Source of the DNA: Linum tenue
Taxonomy: Eukaryota; Streptophyta; Magnoliopsida; Malpighiales; Linaceae
Length of the DNA stretch: 64,000 bases
Direction: 5' to 3'
NCBI GenBank assembly: GCA_946122785.1
Contig: CAMGYJ010000010.1
Location: forward strand, 35,505,608-35,569,607
Shown: one piece after another, positions 54,831-64,000 of the stretch
Layout: every line of letters starts with the position of its first letter
Numbering within the stretch: position 1 is the first letter of the stretch
Position numbers and translations under genes: made by a program
Notes under the pieces: generated by a model
Databases searched by the model: none
What the model saw: the letters and a program-made list of their open reading frames with translations, nothing else
What the model was told of the DNA's origin: nothing

Positions 54831-55903
54831 GGATTAATTTTCATAAATGGTCACAAACCTTTGCACTTTATACAAAACGGTTACAAACCTTTAATTTTGC
54901 ACGTTTCAGTCAAATTAGTTTGAGTGAATAACAAAGAGGTCATTCCGTTCATTTCCATCCAAATTTCTGTTACATTTGACCTGTCAACAATCCAAGTCAG
55001 CAATTATATTAATAAAAGAAATCATCTAACCAACCGCCTGGGCTCAACTCAACCCACCCAAACTTTAAGACCCACCCACAACAATTTCTTCGAAAACAAA
55101 TCCCCACCTCCCCATCACCATGGACAATGGTTACCTTCTCCCAGAACCAACCTCCCCATCTGTTTTTCTATTTATAGATTTGCATCTCTAAAACCCACCT
55201 CGCCTCTTGATTTCAGAACCAAATCCCCCTTTCTCCTTCCTTTAATTGGTTCGTCGCCATTTTGCGGTACAAATCTGTCTTCATTACGATTCTTTCAATG
55301 CTTCTAACTACTGCTCCCTCTTATATTAGTGGTTGGATTCTTCAAATCATCAAGAGGAAGATCTTCTTGTCGAAGAGGAGGATGGCGGCTAATTAGCTGG
55401 GACTGTTCAGCGGCGGAAGATGAATCGCCCCACCTCCCGCAGTTCAGCCGGCGAACGAATCGGGGGGGAGGAGCGCCGAAGAGGATGAGGATGGTGGACG
55501 AATCGGTTGGAGTAGCGCTAGCGAGGAGGAGGACGGCGGACGAATCGATTGTAGGAGGTCTGGTTGTCGACGGTAGGAGAATCTCAAATCACCCCCTCTC
55601 CTCGCGACTTCTCGTCTGGCTTTCCCGCAAAGCTCGATTTGGGGGTAATAGTCCACATGGGTAAAGGGTTTGTTCCTGCCGGTTGAATTACTAGGTTAAG
55701 TGGGCTGGTTAACCATTTTTTAATTAATATTTATACTGACGTGTCATGCTGACGGGGCGATTAGGACGGAATTTGGAACGGAATTGACGGATTTATCATT
55801 TCGTTATTCGCTCAAACCTTTATTACCAAAACGTGCAAAATTAAAGTATTGTGACCATTTTGTACAAATTGAATAGGTTTGTAACTATTTATGATAACTA
55901 CCT
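54831..55903. mobile_element. Mutator-like element (Pack-MULE candidate)
   Basis: Perfect 9-bp duplication gaatgctct at 54822-54830 and 55904-55912. Long inverted termini of about 110 bp (tcataaatggtcacaaacc ... on the left; its degenerate complement ending atttatgataactacct on the right). No transposase. The interior (about 54960-55760) includes a GC-rich stretch (55320-55640). Confidence 0.85.
55090..55660 (+). other. Probable captured host sequence in the MULE
   Basis: GC-richer than the termini, with a CT-rich 5' part and frames such as 55329-55664 (Arg/Gly-rich) and antisense 55444-55656. No family recognised. The compositional contrast and lack of transposase suggest acquired gene sequence. 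Confidence 0.35.
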
Positions 55904-55912
55904 GAATGCTCT

Positions 55913-56350
55913 TTCCCTGAGTTTCTGGCACTTGAAGGTAAACGTCTGAAAAAATTCTGTTTTCTGTTGCCATTTATTTATAGATATATAGTCATGAAAT
56001 TGCCATGTACTCAAAGCATCAGTCAGTGGATAATTTGAGTTCCTGCACTGATTATGTATCTTCTGTGAATATGTATGTGAATTGGAACGTTGCAATATAT
56101 ATACTTGTATATGAAACGGGTGAAAAGTGGTACCTTGAAAGTTCTCATGGGTAGGATGGACGGTAGACATTTGAAGAGTTCGTTATTGACTCCTCCATGA
56201 GCGTCCTACAATTCAAGATAGAAACACTTGGGGTCTGAATTGATCAAGTAAGTATTCAGAATTTCTCGATGAATAAGCATTGATATGTGTATATATGTAC
56301 CATCTACTTTGGCTACCATGAAAGCTAGCATCACGTTGATATCAACGGTT
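55913..56350. other. Non-coding stretch
   Basis: AT-rich, no coding frame or repeat recognised. Confidence 0.4.
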
Positions 56351-56352
56351 TC

Positions 56353-56738
56353 TGATGGGTTTAGATTAAAACTGCCATGTAATATAACAGAATGTGTTAT
56401 GTTATTACCATTATTACGGTTATTATTAGAATTTTATTTAGATATGGTTAGTAGTCTTTGAGTCATATTAGGATAGTCTATTAGGTTTTTCCCGTCTTTC
56501 GCTATAAAAATGTACTTGGAATTTTTCATCAGATTAAGCAGAAGTTAATAAAATAATTATCTCCCGTAATCTCTCTCCCTATCCTCTTAATTCTTGATCT
56601 CAATCCCTCTAAAAGTCTAGGCCGATTCTTCTCTGTTCTTCCCCAATTCTTCTCTGAATCCCTAATTCTACCTTCTCAAATCCCTAAATTCCCAAATATC
56701 ATCCAATCCAAAATCCGTTAGAAACTTTGTTTCTATCA
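56353..56738 (+). repeat. 5' LTR of a plus-strand element
   Basis: Ends tttctatca 2 nt before a primer site; TATA box cgctataaaaat at about 56498. Start placed at tgatgggt (TGAT...ATCA ends), approximate. Confidence 0.55.
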
Positions 56739-56740
56739 TC

Positions 56741-56753
56741 TGGTATCAGAGCC
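56741..56753 (+). promoter_or_regulatory. Primer-binding site (tRNA-iMet)
   Basis: tggtatcagagcc, 2 nt after the LTR end. Confidence 0.85.
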
Positions 56754-56756
56754 AGA

Positions 56757-57087
56757 ATGAACTCATCAAAGTTCTTCGTTACAGATTGGATTCATCTCAG
56801 CCAGCTGTTGCAGCAGTCTTTTGACTGCTACGAACAGGAAGAGCGAGAGAGGGCGGCTGCCGCGAGTAAGGCGATGGAGGTTGCGGCGACTGCCGCCGGG
56901 GGCGAAGTGGAGCAGAGGTGGTCGGCGGGACCGACCGAAGCAACTACGGCGATGACTGACGGCGAGGCGGCTGCTGCGAAGACAGCGATCGCGGTAGACG
57001 AGAGAAACGTCGAGGCTGAGCAGACCGACATCGATGAATACGAAGAAGAAGGAGATGTTGTGGCTCCTACCACTGTCGATGCCATCA
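56757..57087 (+). pseudogene. N-terminal ORF of the plus-strand element
   Basis: Begins MNSSKFFVTDW four bases after the primer site. Ala/Glu-rich, low-complexity (EQEERERAAAASKAMEV). Interrupted at 57087 by the Copia element. No gag motif seen in the surviving part. Confidence 0.5.
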
Positions 57088-57419
57088 TAACGATTTGTAA
57101 TGAGTTTGTGAAGAGGAAGCTCAGTCTTCTCTGAGTCTCACCTCTGCTTTTTATAGATAGGAAAGCAATTAACAAAACAACGACAGGTGTCTTCGTTACA
57201 TAGGCTAGAGTTTTAAATAAACAGTAAACATTAACGGCTAATAACGACTAATCAAAACGCAGCCGTTTCTCCAACTCTTCTTTACTTCACAGCAACACGA
57301 CGCCATTCTCTTCTTCTTCTATTTCTTCACTTCAATTCCTTCTGCAACTAGGATTGCAGACCTGCAACTTCTTCTTCATGTGAACATCTCATCTCCATCA
57401 TTTCTTCTTAGCTCTGTCA
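57088..57419 (-). repeat. Copia 3' LTR
   Basis: On minus runs TGACAGAGC ... ATCGTTA: starts TG but ends TA. Left flank catca (57083-57087). Confidence 0.9.
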
Positions 57420-57430
57420 TCCCCTCTCAA
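57420..57430 (-). promoter_or_regulatory. Copia polypurine tract
   Basis: Minus TTGAGAGGGGA beside the 3' LTR; the duplicate at 62396-62406 reads TTGAGGGGGGA. Confidence 0.85.
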
Positions 57431-57831
57431 GTTGGTGGTATCAACTTGATCCCCAACTTGACTAAGAGCTCCTTCAACCTGAAACGATCGAGCCCTTTGG
57501 TAAAGATGTCAGCAACCTGTTCAACAGTATTAACATATTCCAGTTTGATCAATCCAAACTTCACCCTTTCCCTGGTCACATGTATGTCGATTTCAATGTG
57601 TTTTGTCCTCTCGTGGAACACAGGGTTCTCTGCTATGTGAATAACAGACCTATTATCACAAAAGATGGTAATAGGCAAAGGAACCTGTATGGACAGTTCA
57701 GAAAGCAACCTTTTCAACCATTCCACTTCACACACTAGATGTGCCAAGGCCCTATACTCAGCTTCTGAAGATGACCTTGAAACAGTTGTTTGCTTCTTAG
57801 TTTTCCAAGTAATTAGGGATGAACCAAGCAT
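57427..57831 (-). pseudogene. Copia RNase H
   Basis: SSLITWKTKKQTTVSRSS, SEAEYRALA (catalytic Glu), ITIFCDNRSVIHIAENPVFH and HIEIDIHVTRE, then the C-terminal QVADIFTKGLDRFRLKEL. Complete to its natural stop just before the LTR. The upstream stop at 57877-57879 replaces a conserved Trp codon (TGG to TAG). Confidence 0.9.
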
Positions 57832-57876
57832 TGTACAATATCCATTTATGGATCTTCGAGTGTCAGGGAAGCTTGC

Positions 57877-58791
57877 CTAGTCTAAATCACTGTACCCTGT
57901 CATCTTTAGTTCTGCTTCATTGCTGAAGTGGATCCCCTGATCTGGTGATGAGTTAAGGTACCTTAGAACCCTGTATGCTACTTGCATATGCTCCACACAT
58001 GGCTTCTTCTGGTACTGACACAGCTGTTGTACTGCAAAGGCAATGTCTGGCCTTGTTATAGTCAGGTAATGCAGTCTCCCAACTAGTCTCCTGTACCCTT
58101 CTGCATCTTCTAACACAGTTCCACTTGCTGTTAATTTTACCTTGGTATCAATGGGTGTCTTGCAACCCTTTGATTCCAAATAACATGTGTCCTTCAAAAG
58201 CTCCAAGCAATACTTTCTTTGACAGACATCTAGTCCACTTGAAGTTCTGCTGACCTCCAATCCCAGAAAGTACTTGAGAGGTCCTAGCAATTTGATTTTG
58301 AACTCCTTGCTTAAAGCTGCCTTCACTTGTTCTATGTCCTTTTTGGAATCTCCCCCCAGTATGATATCATCAACATAGACAAGCGACACTGTGATCTTCC
58401 CATGAGTCCATTTTGTAAACAGTGAATAATCTAATGCTGACTGAGAGAAACCAAACTTAAGTAAGAAACCTGTCAACCTAGCAAACCATTGTCTGGAGGC
58501 CTGCTTAAGGCCATACAATGATTTCTTTAGTCTGCAGGTCATCTTCTTACCACTTCCTGAGGGCACTTCTAACCCAAGTGGCAGTTTCATATAAACCACT
58601 TCATCCAATTCTCCATGCAGGAAAGCATGGGAGACATCTAACTGTTCCAGAATCCAGTGTTTAACACTAGCTACTGCTAAGAAGGTTTTCACTGTGTTAA
58701 TTTTTGCCACAGGTGAGTAGGTATCTAGGGAATCAATTCCATAGATCTGTGTGTACCCCTTTGCAACTAGCCTAGCCTTATTCCTTTCCAA
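57877..58791 (-). pseudogene. Copia reverse transcriptase, main part
   Basis: KARLVAKGYTQ, DTYSPVAKINTVKTFLAVA, QLDVSHAFLHGELDEVVYM, LKKSLYGLKQASRQWF and the catalytic YVDD (LVYVDDIILGG), then the Copia connection LHYLTITRPDIAFAVQQL. All catalytic Asp residues present. In frame with the neighbouring pieces, separated by stops. Confidence 0.92.
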
Positions 58792-58803
58792 AGATCCATC
58801 AGG

Positions 58804-58986
58804 TCAAAGTTTTATCCTATAGACCCACTTGTTACCAACTTCCTTCACACCAGGAGGTAAAGGAACTACATCCCAGGTTTGATTCTCTTCTAAGACATGC
58901 ATTTCTTCTTTCATTTCCTTATTCCATACATCTGACTGTATGGCTTCATAATAAGATCTAGGCTCAATCTGGTTTATGACACTCAT
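58804..58986 (-). pseudogene. Copia reverse transcriptase, N-terminal part
   Basis: EAIQSDVWNKEMKEEMHVLE then WDVVPLPPGVKEVGNKWVY, the conserved start of Copia RT. TGA at 58804-58806. Confidence 0.88.
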
Positions 58987-59037
58987 GACATAACACTGAT
59001 CCTCTTTGCTTAAAGCAATTACACTCAGACAGACAGG

Positions 59038-59664
59038 TTACCTGGTACAAGACTGAGCATTGCCAAAAGCTCCAAACTTCAATAAAGGATCCAACTGATA
59101 GTCATTAAACTTGCTTGGCAGTTTGAGTTTCCTATATGGCTTCCTGTTGACCAGTGTCTCAGGATCATCTAGGTCAACATCAACCTGTGGATGGAGTTCT
59201 TGTTCATCAGAATCAAAGTACATGTAGTAATCATTGACCACTGCATCATTGGTCACAGATGTGGGAGAAACCTCATGCTCAGTGTTCCCCCCTTCATCTC
59301 TAGATGAATCAGACTGAGGAGGAGGTGGAGCAGAAGAAGAAGTGGATGGATGAAAGGAGAAAGGAATCTGAAGGGAAGGTGTTGCAGAAGGAGGAATGGG
59401 AGTACTGGAACTGCTGGCAGGTAAGGAGGAATTGTGTGTTTTGAAAAGAAGGATATGTTCATAGAATGAAACATTTCTGGAGAAGAACACCTTCTTTTCA
59501 TGGATGTCCAGAACTTTATATCCCTTTAACCCTGAGGGTATCCCAATAAACACACACTGTTTGGCTCTAGGAGCAAACTTAGTCCTGCCATGAGCCAAAG
59601 TGTTTGCATAATAGAGGCAACCAAACACTTTTAAGTGTCCTAAGAATGGAGTTTGCTTATACAA
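59038..59664 (-). pseudogene. Copia integrase C-terminal region
   Basis: HLKVFGCLYYAN, KQCVFIGIPSGLKGYKVLDI and VFFSRNVSFYE mark the Copia integrase C-terminus, followed by a Ser/Pro-rich linker. TAA at 59038-59040. Confidence 0.88.
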
Positions 59665-60373
59665 AGCTTCATAGGGGTTTTGTTTTGTAGTATAGGTGTA
59701 GGCATGCGATTTATCAGATAAACAGCATGCAGAATGAAGTCACTCCAGTAGGTAAGGGATAAACCAGATTGAAATTTAAGACATCTAGCTACATTTAGAA
59801 TGTGCTGATGCTTTCTTTACACTCGACCATTCTGCTCAGGAGTCTCAACATAGGAGACTTAGTGTTCTATTCCCATTGAAGAGAAATAGTCACACATTTC
59901 AAACTCCTTCCCTTGATCTGACCTGATCACTTTAACAGAAGCATTAAACTGATTCTGAACAAGGTTGCAGAACCCTTGTATCAATCCTCTAACCTCACTT
60001 TTATGCCTCATTAGATACACCCACACACAACGAGTATGATCATCCACAACAGTTAAGAAGTAAGAAAAACCATCATATGAAACTGTGGACAAAGGGCCCC
60101 AAATATCCATGTGTATTAAATGAAAAGCCTCAGGAGCAATACTGGTGCTAACAGGAAAAGGTAATCTTTGTTTGGACAAGTGACACACATCACAATGAGT
60201 GGTCTTTGATTTAGCAACTTATGGAATTAATTACTAAGTAAAGAATGTCTATCATGGCTAGGATGGCCTAATCTCCAGTGCCACAGGTTCAGGTCTTGTG
60301 GAGAAAAGTTGAAGGTCATGGCTGCTTGGTGTGGATGGACTGGTGAGGTAAGCTTGGTTTGTCTTGAGGGAAG
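59665..60373 (-). pseudogene. Copia integrase core and zinc end
   Basis: Frame 59859-60188 holds MCHLSKQRLPFP (end of HHCC), the first catalytic Asp in MDIWGPLS and the second in IRSDQGKEF. The third (Glu of PEQNGR) lies in another frame near 59830. Frameshifts flank this piece on both sides. Confidence 0.85.
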
Positions 60374-62014
60374 TTAAAGTTGGTACAGGCCTCTAGTTGT
60401 ATGGGCTAAACCAATCTTCTTCTGGCTTAAGAGGTCCTGTATTTCACATTTGTCAGAATGGAAGAGTAAGGAAAAAGGGTTATCATGGGTGAGTTTACTA
60501 ACTGAAATGAGATTAAAGGAAAATTGTGGCACTAGGAGAACATCATGCAATGTTAAACCACAATCAAGGTGTACTGTTCCTATGCAAGTGACAGCAACTC
60601 TAGTACTGTTAGGTAGGTAGACAAAGGCATCCTTAACAGGTTTGTAACTAGAGAAAAGATTGAAACTACAGGCTATGTGGTCTGAGGCTCCTGTGTCTAC
60701 AATCCATAAGGTATGATCATTTGTTTTAGTGTTTTGAGAGGAAGACAGGACATGTTTACCTGAAAAGTTGGGAAAGGAAGATGGGTATTGTGTGGCAGAA
60801 TAAGCTTGGTGGTTGATGACTGATGGGGAAGTAGGTGGTGAGGTATGAGGATTAGCACCAGATTGCAGAAGATACCTGAGGCGATTCATTTCTTCTGGGG
60901 TGAACCCTAATGGAGCTGAGGGTTTAATATCATTGGTCACACTACCCTCAGAAGCACTCTCATTTCCACTGCCCTGAGAAACAGAACCTGCAAATCTTGG
61001 GGTGCTAGAGCTTGAACTAGAACTGGAATTAGACCCTCCATTACCATTACCATCCTTCTGCATCTCTTGCTTTCTCTTCAGCTTCCAACAATCTTCAATA
61101 TTATTATTGTTCATTTTGCAGAAACGACAGAACTTCTTCTCCTTTCCTTCACCATTCTCCCTTGAGTTCCCACCAACTGCCAGAGCCAAACTTTGCCCTT
61201 TCTTTCCTCCAGTAGCATTGTCTGCTTTCAGCTTCTGCTCATGTTGCAGAAGATCATCCACTGTTGTTGAGACTGTAGGAAGCGGCTTTTGCATCAGAAG
61301 TTGGGTTTTGACCACTTCAAACTCTGGGTTCAACCCTCTCAGGAAACGCACCAAGTAATCTGTTTCCTGCTTTTGCACAAATGCAGCTACAGCTGCACAA
61401 GGCATGGGATTCCCAGGAGCACAAGTGCAAGGAGTTATGGGAGAAAATTCCACATACTCGTCCCAAAGCCCCTTGATAGCAGTATAATACTGACTAATGG
61501 TCCTGGACCCTTGCTTACATGCTAAGATCTCATCTTCTAGGTTTGTAATTCTTAAGGCATTGGGCTGGCCAAAACGCCTCTTCAGTTCTTCCCACAATGT
61601 CTTAGAATTGGTATGATTCAACACAGAACGTCTAATCTCCTTTATCATGGAATTCTGTAGCCAGCAGAGCACCACTGTATTACAAGCATCCCATAGATTA
61701 AACAGATCTGCGTCTCTAGGAGGGATGGGAATAGACCCATCAATAAATCCTAGTTTGTTCTTCGTTTTCAGTACTACTTGAATAGATCTACTCCACATCA
61801 GGTAGTTCGTTCCATCAAAAGGTTCAGCAACTAGCGACTGAGACATGTTTTCATTTGGATTGAGATAATAGGGATTACCAAATACCACTGTCTCAGTTTG
61901 CATCTGGGTTTGGTTGAAGGTACCAAAGCGAACCCCTGCTGCTGTGGTTGTTGATCCGCTGCCACCAGTGCCGGTGAACGGCGGCGTGTTGGGTGGAGTC
62001 TGCCCTCGTGACAT
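60374..62014 (-). pseudogene. Copia gag and protease
   Basis: 546 residues from MSRGQTPPNTPP. The Copia gag N-terminus (PFDGTNYLMWSRSIQVVLKT), the UBN2-type domain (NSKTLWEELKRRFGQPNALR; GLWDEYVEFSPITPC) and a knuckle-like CRFCKMNNNNIEDC in which the expected Gly-His are Asn residues. Protease active site LWIVDTGASDHI; ends in the GPRE-like region (TTRGLYQL) before the frame break. Confidence 0.92.
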
Positions 62015-62050
62015 CCTGTCGTGTGCGGCAGAAAACCCTAGAGCTCACTG

Positions 62051-62063
62051 AGCTCTGATACCA
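62051..62063 (-). promoter_or_regulatory. Copia primer-binding site (tRNA-iMet)
   Basis: Minus TGGTATCAGAGCT, directly abutting the 5' LTR with no spacer. Confidence 0.9.
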
Positions 62064-62395
62064 TAACGATTTGTAATGAGTTTGTGAAGAGGAAGCTCAG
62101 TCTTCTCTGAGTCTCACCTCTGCTTTTTATAGATAGGAAAGCAATTAACAAAACAACGATAGGTGTCTTCGTTACATAGGCTAGAGTTTTAAATAAACAG
62201 TAAACATTAACGGCTAATAACGACTAATCAAAACGCAGCCGTTTCTCCAACTCTTCTTTACTTCACAGCAACACGACGCCGTTCTCTTCTTCTTCTATTT
62301 CTTCACTTCAATTCCTTCTGCAACTAGGATTGCAGACCTGCAACTTCTTCTTCATGTGAACATCTCATCTCCATCATTTCTTCTTAGCTCTGTCA
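62064..62395 (-). repeat. Copia 5' LTR
   Basis: 332 bp, identical to the 3' LTR but for about 2 positions (c/t near 57186, a/g near 57305). Confidence 0.92.
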
Positions 62396-62576
62396 TCCCC
62401 CCTCAAGTTGGTGGTATCAACTTGATCCCCAACTTGACTAAGAGCTCCTTCAACCTGAAACGATCGAGCCCTTTGGTAAAGATGTCAGCAACTTGTTCAA
62501 TAGTATTAACATATTCCAGTTTGATCAGTCCAAGCTTCACCCTTTCCCTGGTCACATGTATGTCGATTTCAATGTG
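62396..62576 (-). pseudogene. Partial second Copia copy: RNase H end and purine tract
   Basis: About 181 bp matching 57420-57600 (roughly five differences): purine tract and the last RNase H codons, placed upstream (in element orientation) of the 5' LTR. It is what remains of a tandem neighbour sharing that LTR. Confidence 0.85.
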
Positions 62577-62880
62577 GTTAGTTCGCTAACATGGTATCAG
62601 AGCCTAGAACCGAAAGGTCATGGTTTCGAATCCTCATGACGACCCTCAGTTTAAGCAAACAATGGTTTAGTACCAGGAATGGTATGTCCAACCTGTACAA
62701 ACTGAAAGCCTAATGGGTTTGGCAACACAAGGAATGATACGTTCAACTTGTGCAAACCGTATAAAAAACCCCGACCAAGGTAGGCAATCGTTTGAGGGGG
62801 CGTATAAGAGGTTAAAAAGGCTTAACTATCCCTTTCCCAACAACTCGAGTTATTGGGGCCAAGTGGTTAGTTCGCTAACA
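62574..62880 (+). mobile_element. TRIM (miniature LTR retrotransposon), 5'-truncated
   Basis: The 3' LTR (about 62803-62880) ends gtggttagttcgctaaca; the same word at 62574-62591 is the end of a truncated 5' LTR and is followed directly by a primer site tggtatcagagcc (62592-62604). Purine tract tttgaggggg at 62791-62800. About 200 bp of interior without coding capacity. Confidence 0.8.
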
Positions 62881-64000
62881 CATCACGAGCATCATCATCA
62901 CAGCGAGCAACCATCCATCTTTGGCAAGAATCTCTCCGCCTCGGCTAGGGCGACAGAACCACCACCACTATCAACCGTCGTCCTTATTTCAAGGACACCT
63001 ACAACTGTAGCAGACAAAGAGGTTAGCCCAAAGCTAATTCCGCCGTTAGCCACCATTACCAGCCACCGGGAGCGCGGTATCCCGGACAAATCCATTGAAG
63101 GTACTGCTTCGAGAACAACCCCAATTATGTTGCAACCTCTAATTGAAGGCTGGAAGCTTCGAAAGAAGGAGCAGGGTGCGCAGGAGGACGAGGGATTTGG
63201 AGGAGGATCTCCGCTGAGTCGAGGAGAATCGATCGGTCAAATCATTTGGGGCTTGCAAAGCTCCGTACCAACGCCAACCGACGAGACGATGTGGAGGGGG
63301 AATCGAATTCCCAGCTTGACTCGTTGGAGCAATCGCTGAGGAATGAAGAGGCGGAGAAGCAAGGACGACGCGAAGCAGAGGCGGAGCAGACTCGCTAGTT
63401 GACTTCGCCGACAACACGAATCTCGCAAACCCTGCCATCTACTCCATTCAATCGTCAATAAGGCTCGGAGCAAGCGACGGATATCAGAATAGGGTCACCT
63501 GAGCAGCGAGCTGAGCGCCGTAAGCTTTTTACGGTGACAAAATCGGGAGCGGGCGGTGCAGCTCTCTTCGAAGCGACAACGCCATGGAAGGAGGTGAAGA
63601 AGACGTTGCAGAAGAGCTAGTCGCCAGAGGAGAAGAAAGAGAAGGACAACCGGGTCACTTTGTCGGCGGCGCGCATCGCGTATGAGATTCCGCAACTTGT
63701 GACGACGCTGGAGCAAGGTCGCCGCCCTGTTCATTGCACGCAGTGCGAATCGCGCGGGTGACTTCATGATCTTCAGATCTAGTTGCAGCGACAGGCAATG
63801 TGGGATTGAGCTTAACTCCAAGACGCCTGAAGATCTCGTTGTCGGATAAGAAGAAGTTGTCGGATGAGCAGTTGGAAATAAAGTCGGAAGTTGCCGGCGC
63901 GCGAGGGAGGTTGGCTCCAGTCGGGGCGGCGACCGTTGAGGGAGTTAAGCCGATGGAGAGGTCGGAAGTAGACTGGCCAACCGACCACTTGAGGAGCAGC
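62881..64000. other. Unassigned GC-richer region
   Basis: Fragmentary frames on plus, charged and low in complexity (63340-63400 and 63800-64000; e.g. SLSDKKKLSDEQLEIK near 63820). May be the continuation of the plus-strand element begun at 56353. No family recognised. Confidence 0.35.

Larger units (their letters stand above)
57088..62395 (-). mobile_element. Copia element (Ty1/copia), young but defective
   Basis: LTRs 57088-57419 and 62064-62395 (332 bp each, 2 differences by eye), primer site 62051-62063, purine tract 57420-57430. Gene order gag-protease-integrase-RT-RNase H confirms Copia. Broken by stops at 59038, 58804 and 57877 and by frameshifts on both sides of the integrase core. 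Confidence 0.92.

Noticed and set aside
55329..55664. Arg-rich frame in the MULE as a real gene
   Set aside because: Low-complexity GC-rich sequence with equal open frames on both strands and no recognised domain.
56828..57175. 115-residue minus frame, Ala/Ser/Val-rich
   Set aside because: Antisense of the plus-strand ORF after the primer site, crossing the Copia LTR edge.
61002..61525. Plus-strand Leu/Pro-rich frames
   Set aside because: Antisense of Copia gag.
62592..62650. Possible tRNA gene or SINE (tggtatcagagcc, then ggtttcgaatcc resembling a B box)
   Set aside because: No cloverleaf can be drawn and the position directly after an LTR end fits a primer-binding site of a TRIM.
62713..63339. 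208-residue plus frame
   Set aside because: It runs from the TRIM interior through its LTR into flanking DNA, so it cannot be a natural protein; low-complexity and no domain.

Overview
The window is repeat-dense nuclear DNA of a flowering plant, most likely a eudicot. The evidence is Athila-type Ty3/gypsy elements, Copia, L1-type LINE, TRIM, hAT, Mutator and Tourist elements, together with fragments of plant gene families: CBP60, a RAV-like B3 domain, SBP-box, GARP/MYB-CC and a TIR-NBS-LRR-type LRR (TNL genes are a eudicot feature). I see no intact protein-coding host gene, no tRNA or rRNA gene and no CRISPR array. Nearly all coding capacity belongs to decayed transposons.

Layout. 82-4996: a hAT-like MITE split by a minus-strand LINE. 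5091-5529: a Tourist-like MITE. 5.6-9.7 kb: non-coding repeat DNA with a solo-LTR-like block and an array of related hairpins (8135-8618). 9.7-13.2 kb: remains of chromoviral (Tekay-like) LTR sequence, minus strand, holding a 1304-bp hAT-type element with a perfect 8-bp target duplication. 13.2-20.5 kb: Athila element A1 (minus; gag, protease, RT, RNase H, integrase, tRNA-Asp primer site, 5' LTR). 20.58-25.9 kb: truncated Athila A2 (plus; protease ORF and ATHILA ORF-1). 25.9-45.2 kb: a chain of co-oriented (minus) host-gene fragments, SBP-box / LRR / unknown / B3 / CBP60. The B3 domain is split by a 14.6-kb Athila-type element A3 (28389-42953, TSD ACAAA). A3 is itself split by element A4 (32254-41265, TSD TTCTC), whose 3' LTR carries a solo LTR (38077-39132). 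A 787-bp hAT MITE (43581-44367) interrupts the CBP60 part.

45.6-54.8 kb: LTR-like and unclassified repeats, including two long arrays of short palindrome-like words (45.7-46.7 and 50.7-51.6 kb), a GARP/MYB-CC exon fragment and a truncated Copia 5' end. 54831-55903: a Mutator-like element with ~110-bp terminal repeats and a perfect 9-bp TSD (Pack-MULE candidate). 56.35-57.09 kb: LTR, primer site and start of another element, interrupted by a young Copia element (57088-62395, LTRs differing at 2 of 332 positions by eye). Part of a second, tandem Copia copy (62396-62576) follows, joined to a TRIM (62574-62880). 62.9-64 kb is GC-richer and unassigned.

The most notable item is the compact chain of CBP60, B3, LRR and SBP-box fragments. 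With the inserted transposons removed it spans only about 3.9 kb on one strand and retains intron-like GT-AG boundaries. It could be a dead multi-domain chimeric gene (an immune receptor with several integrated transcription-factor domains is one reading) or a multi-gene capture by a transposon. A second recurrent theme is palindrome-like words in LTRs, whose flanking bases change in a complementary way between element families.
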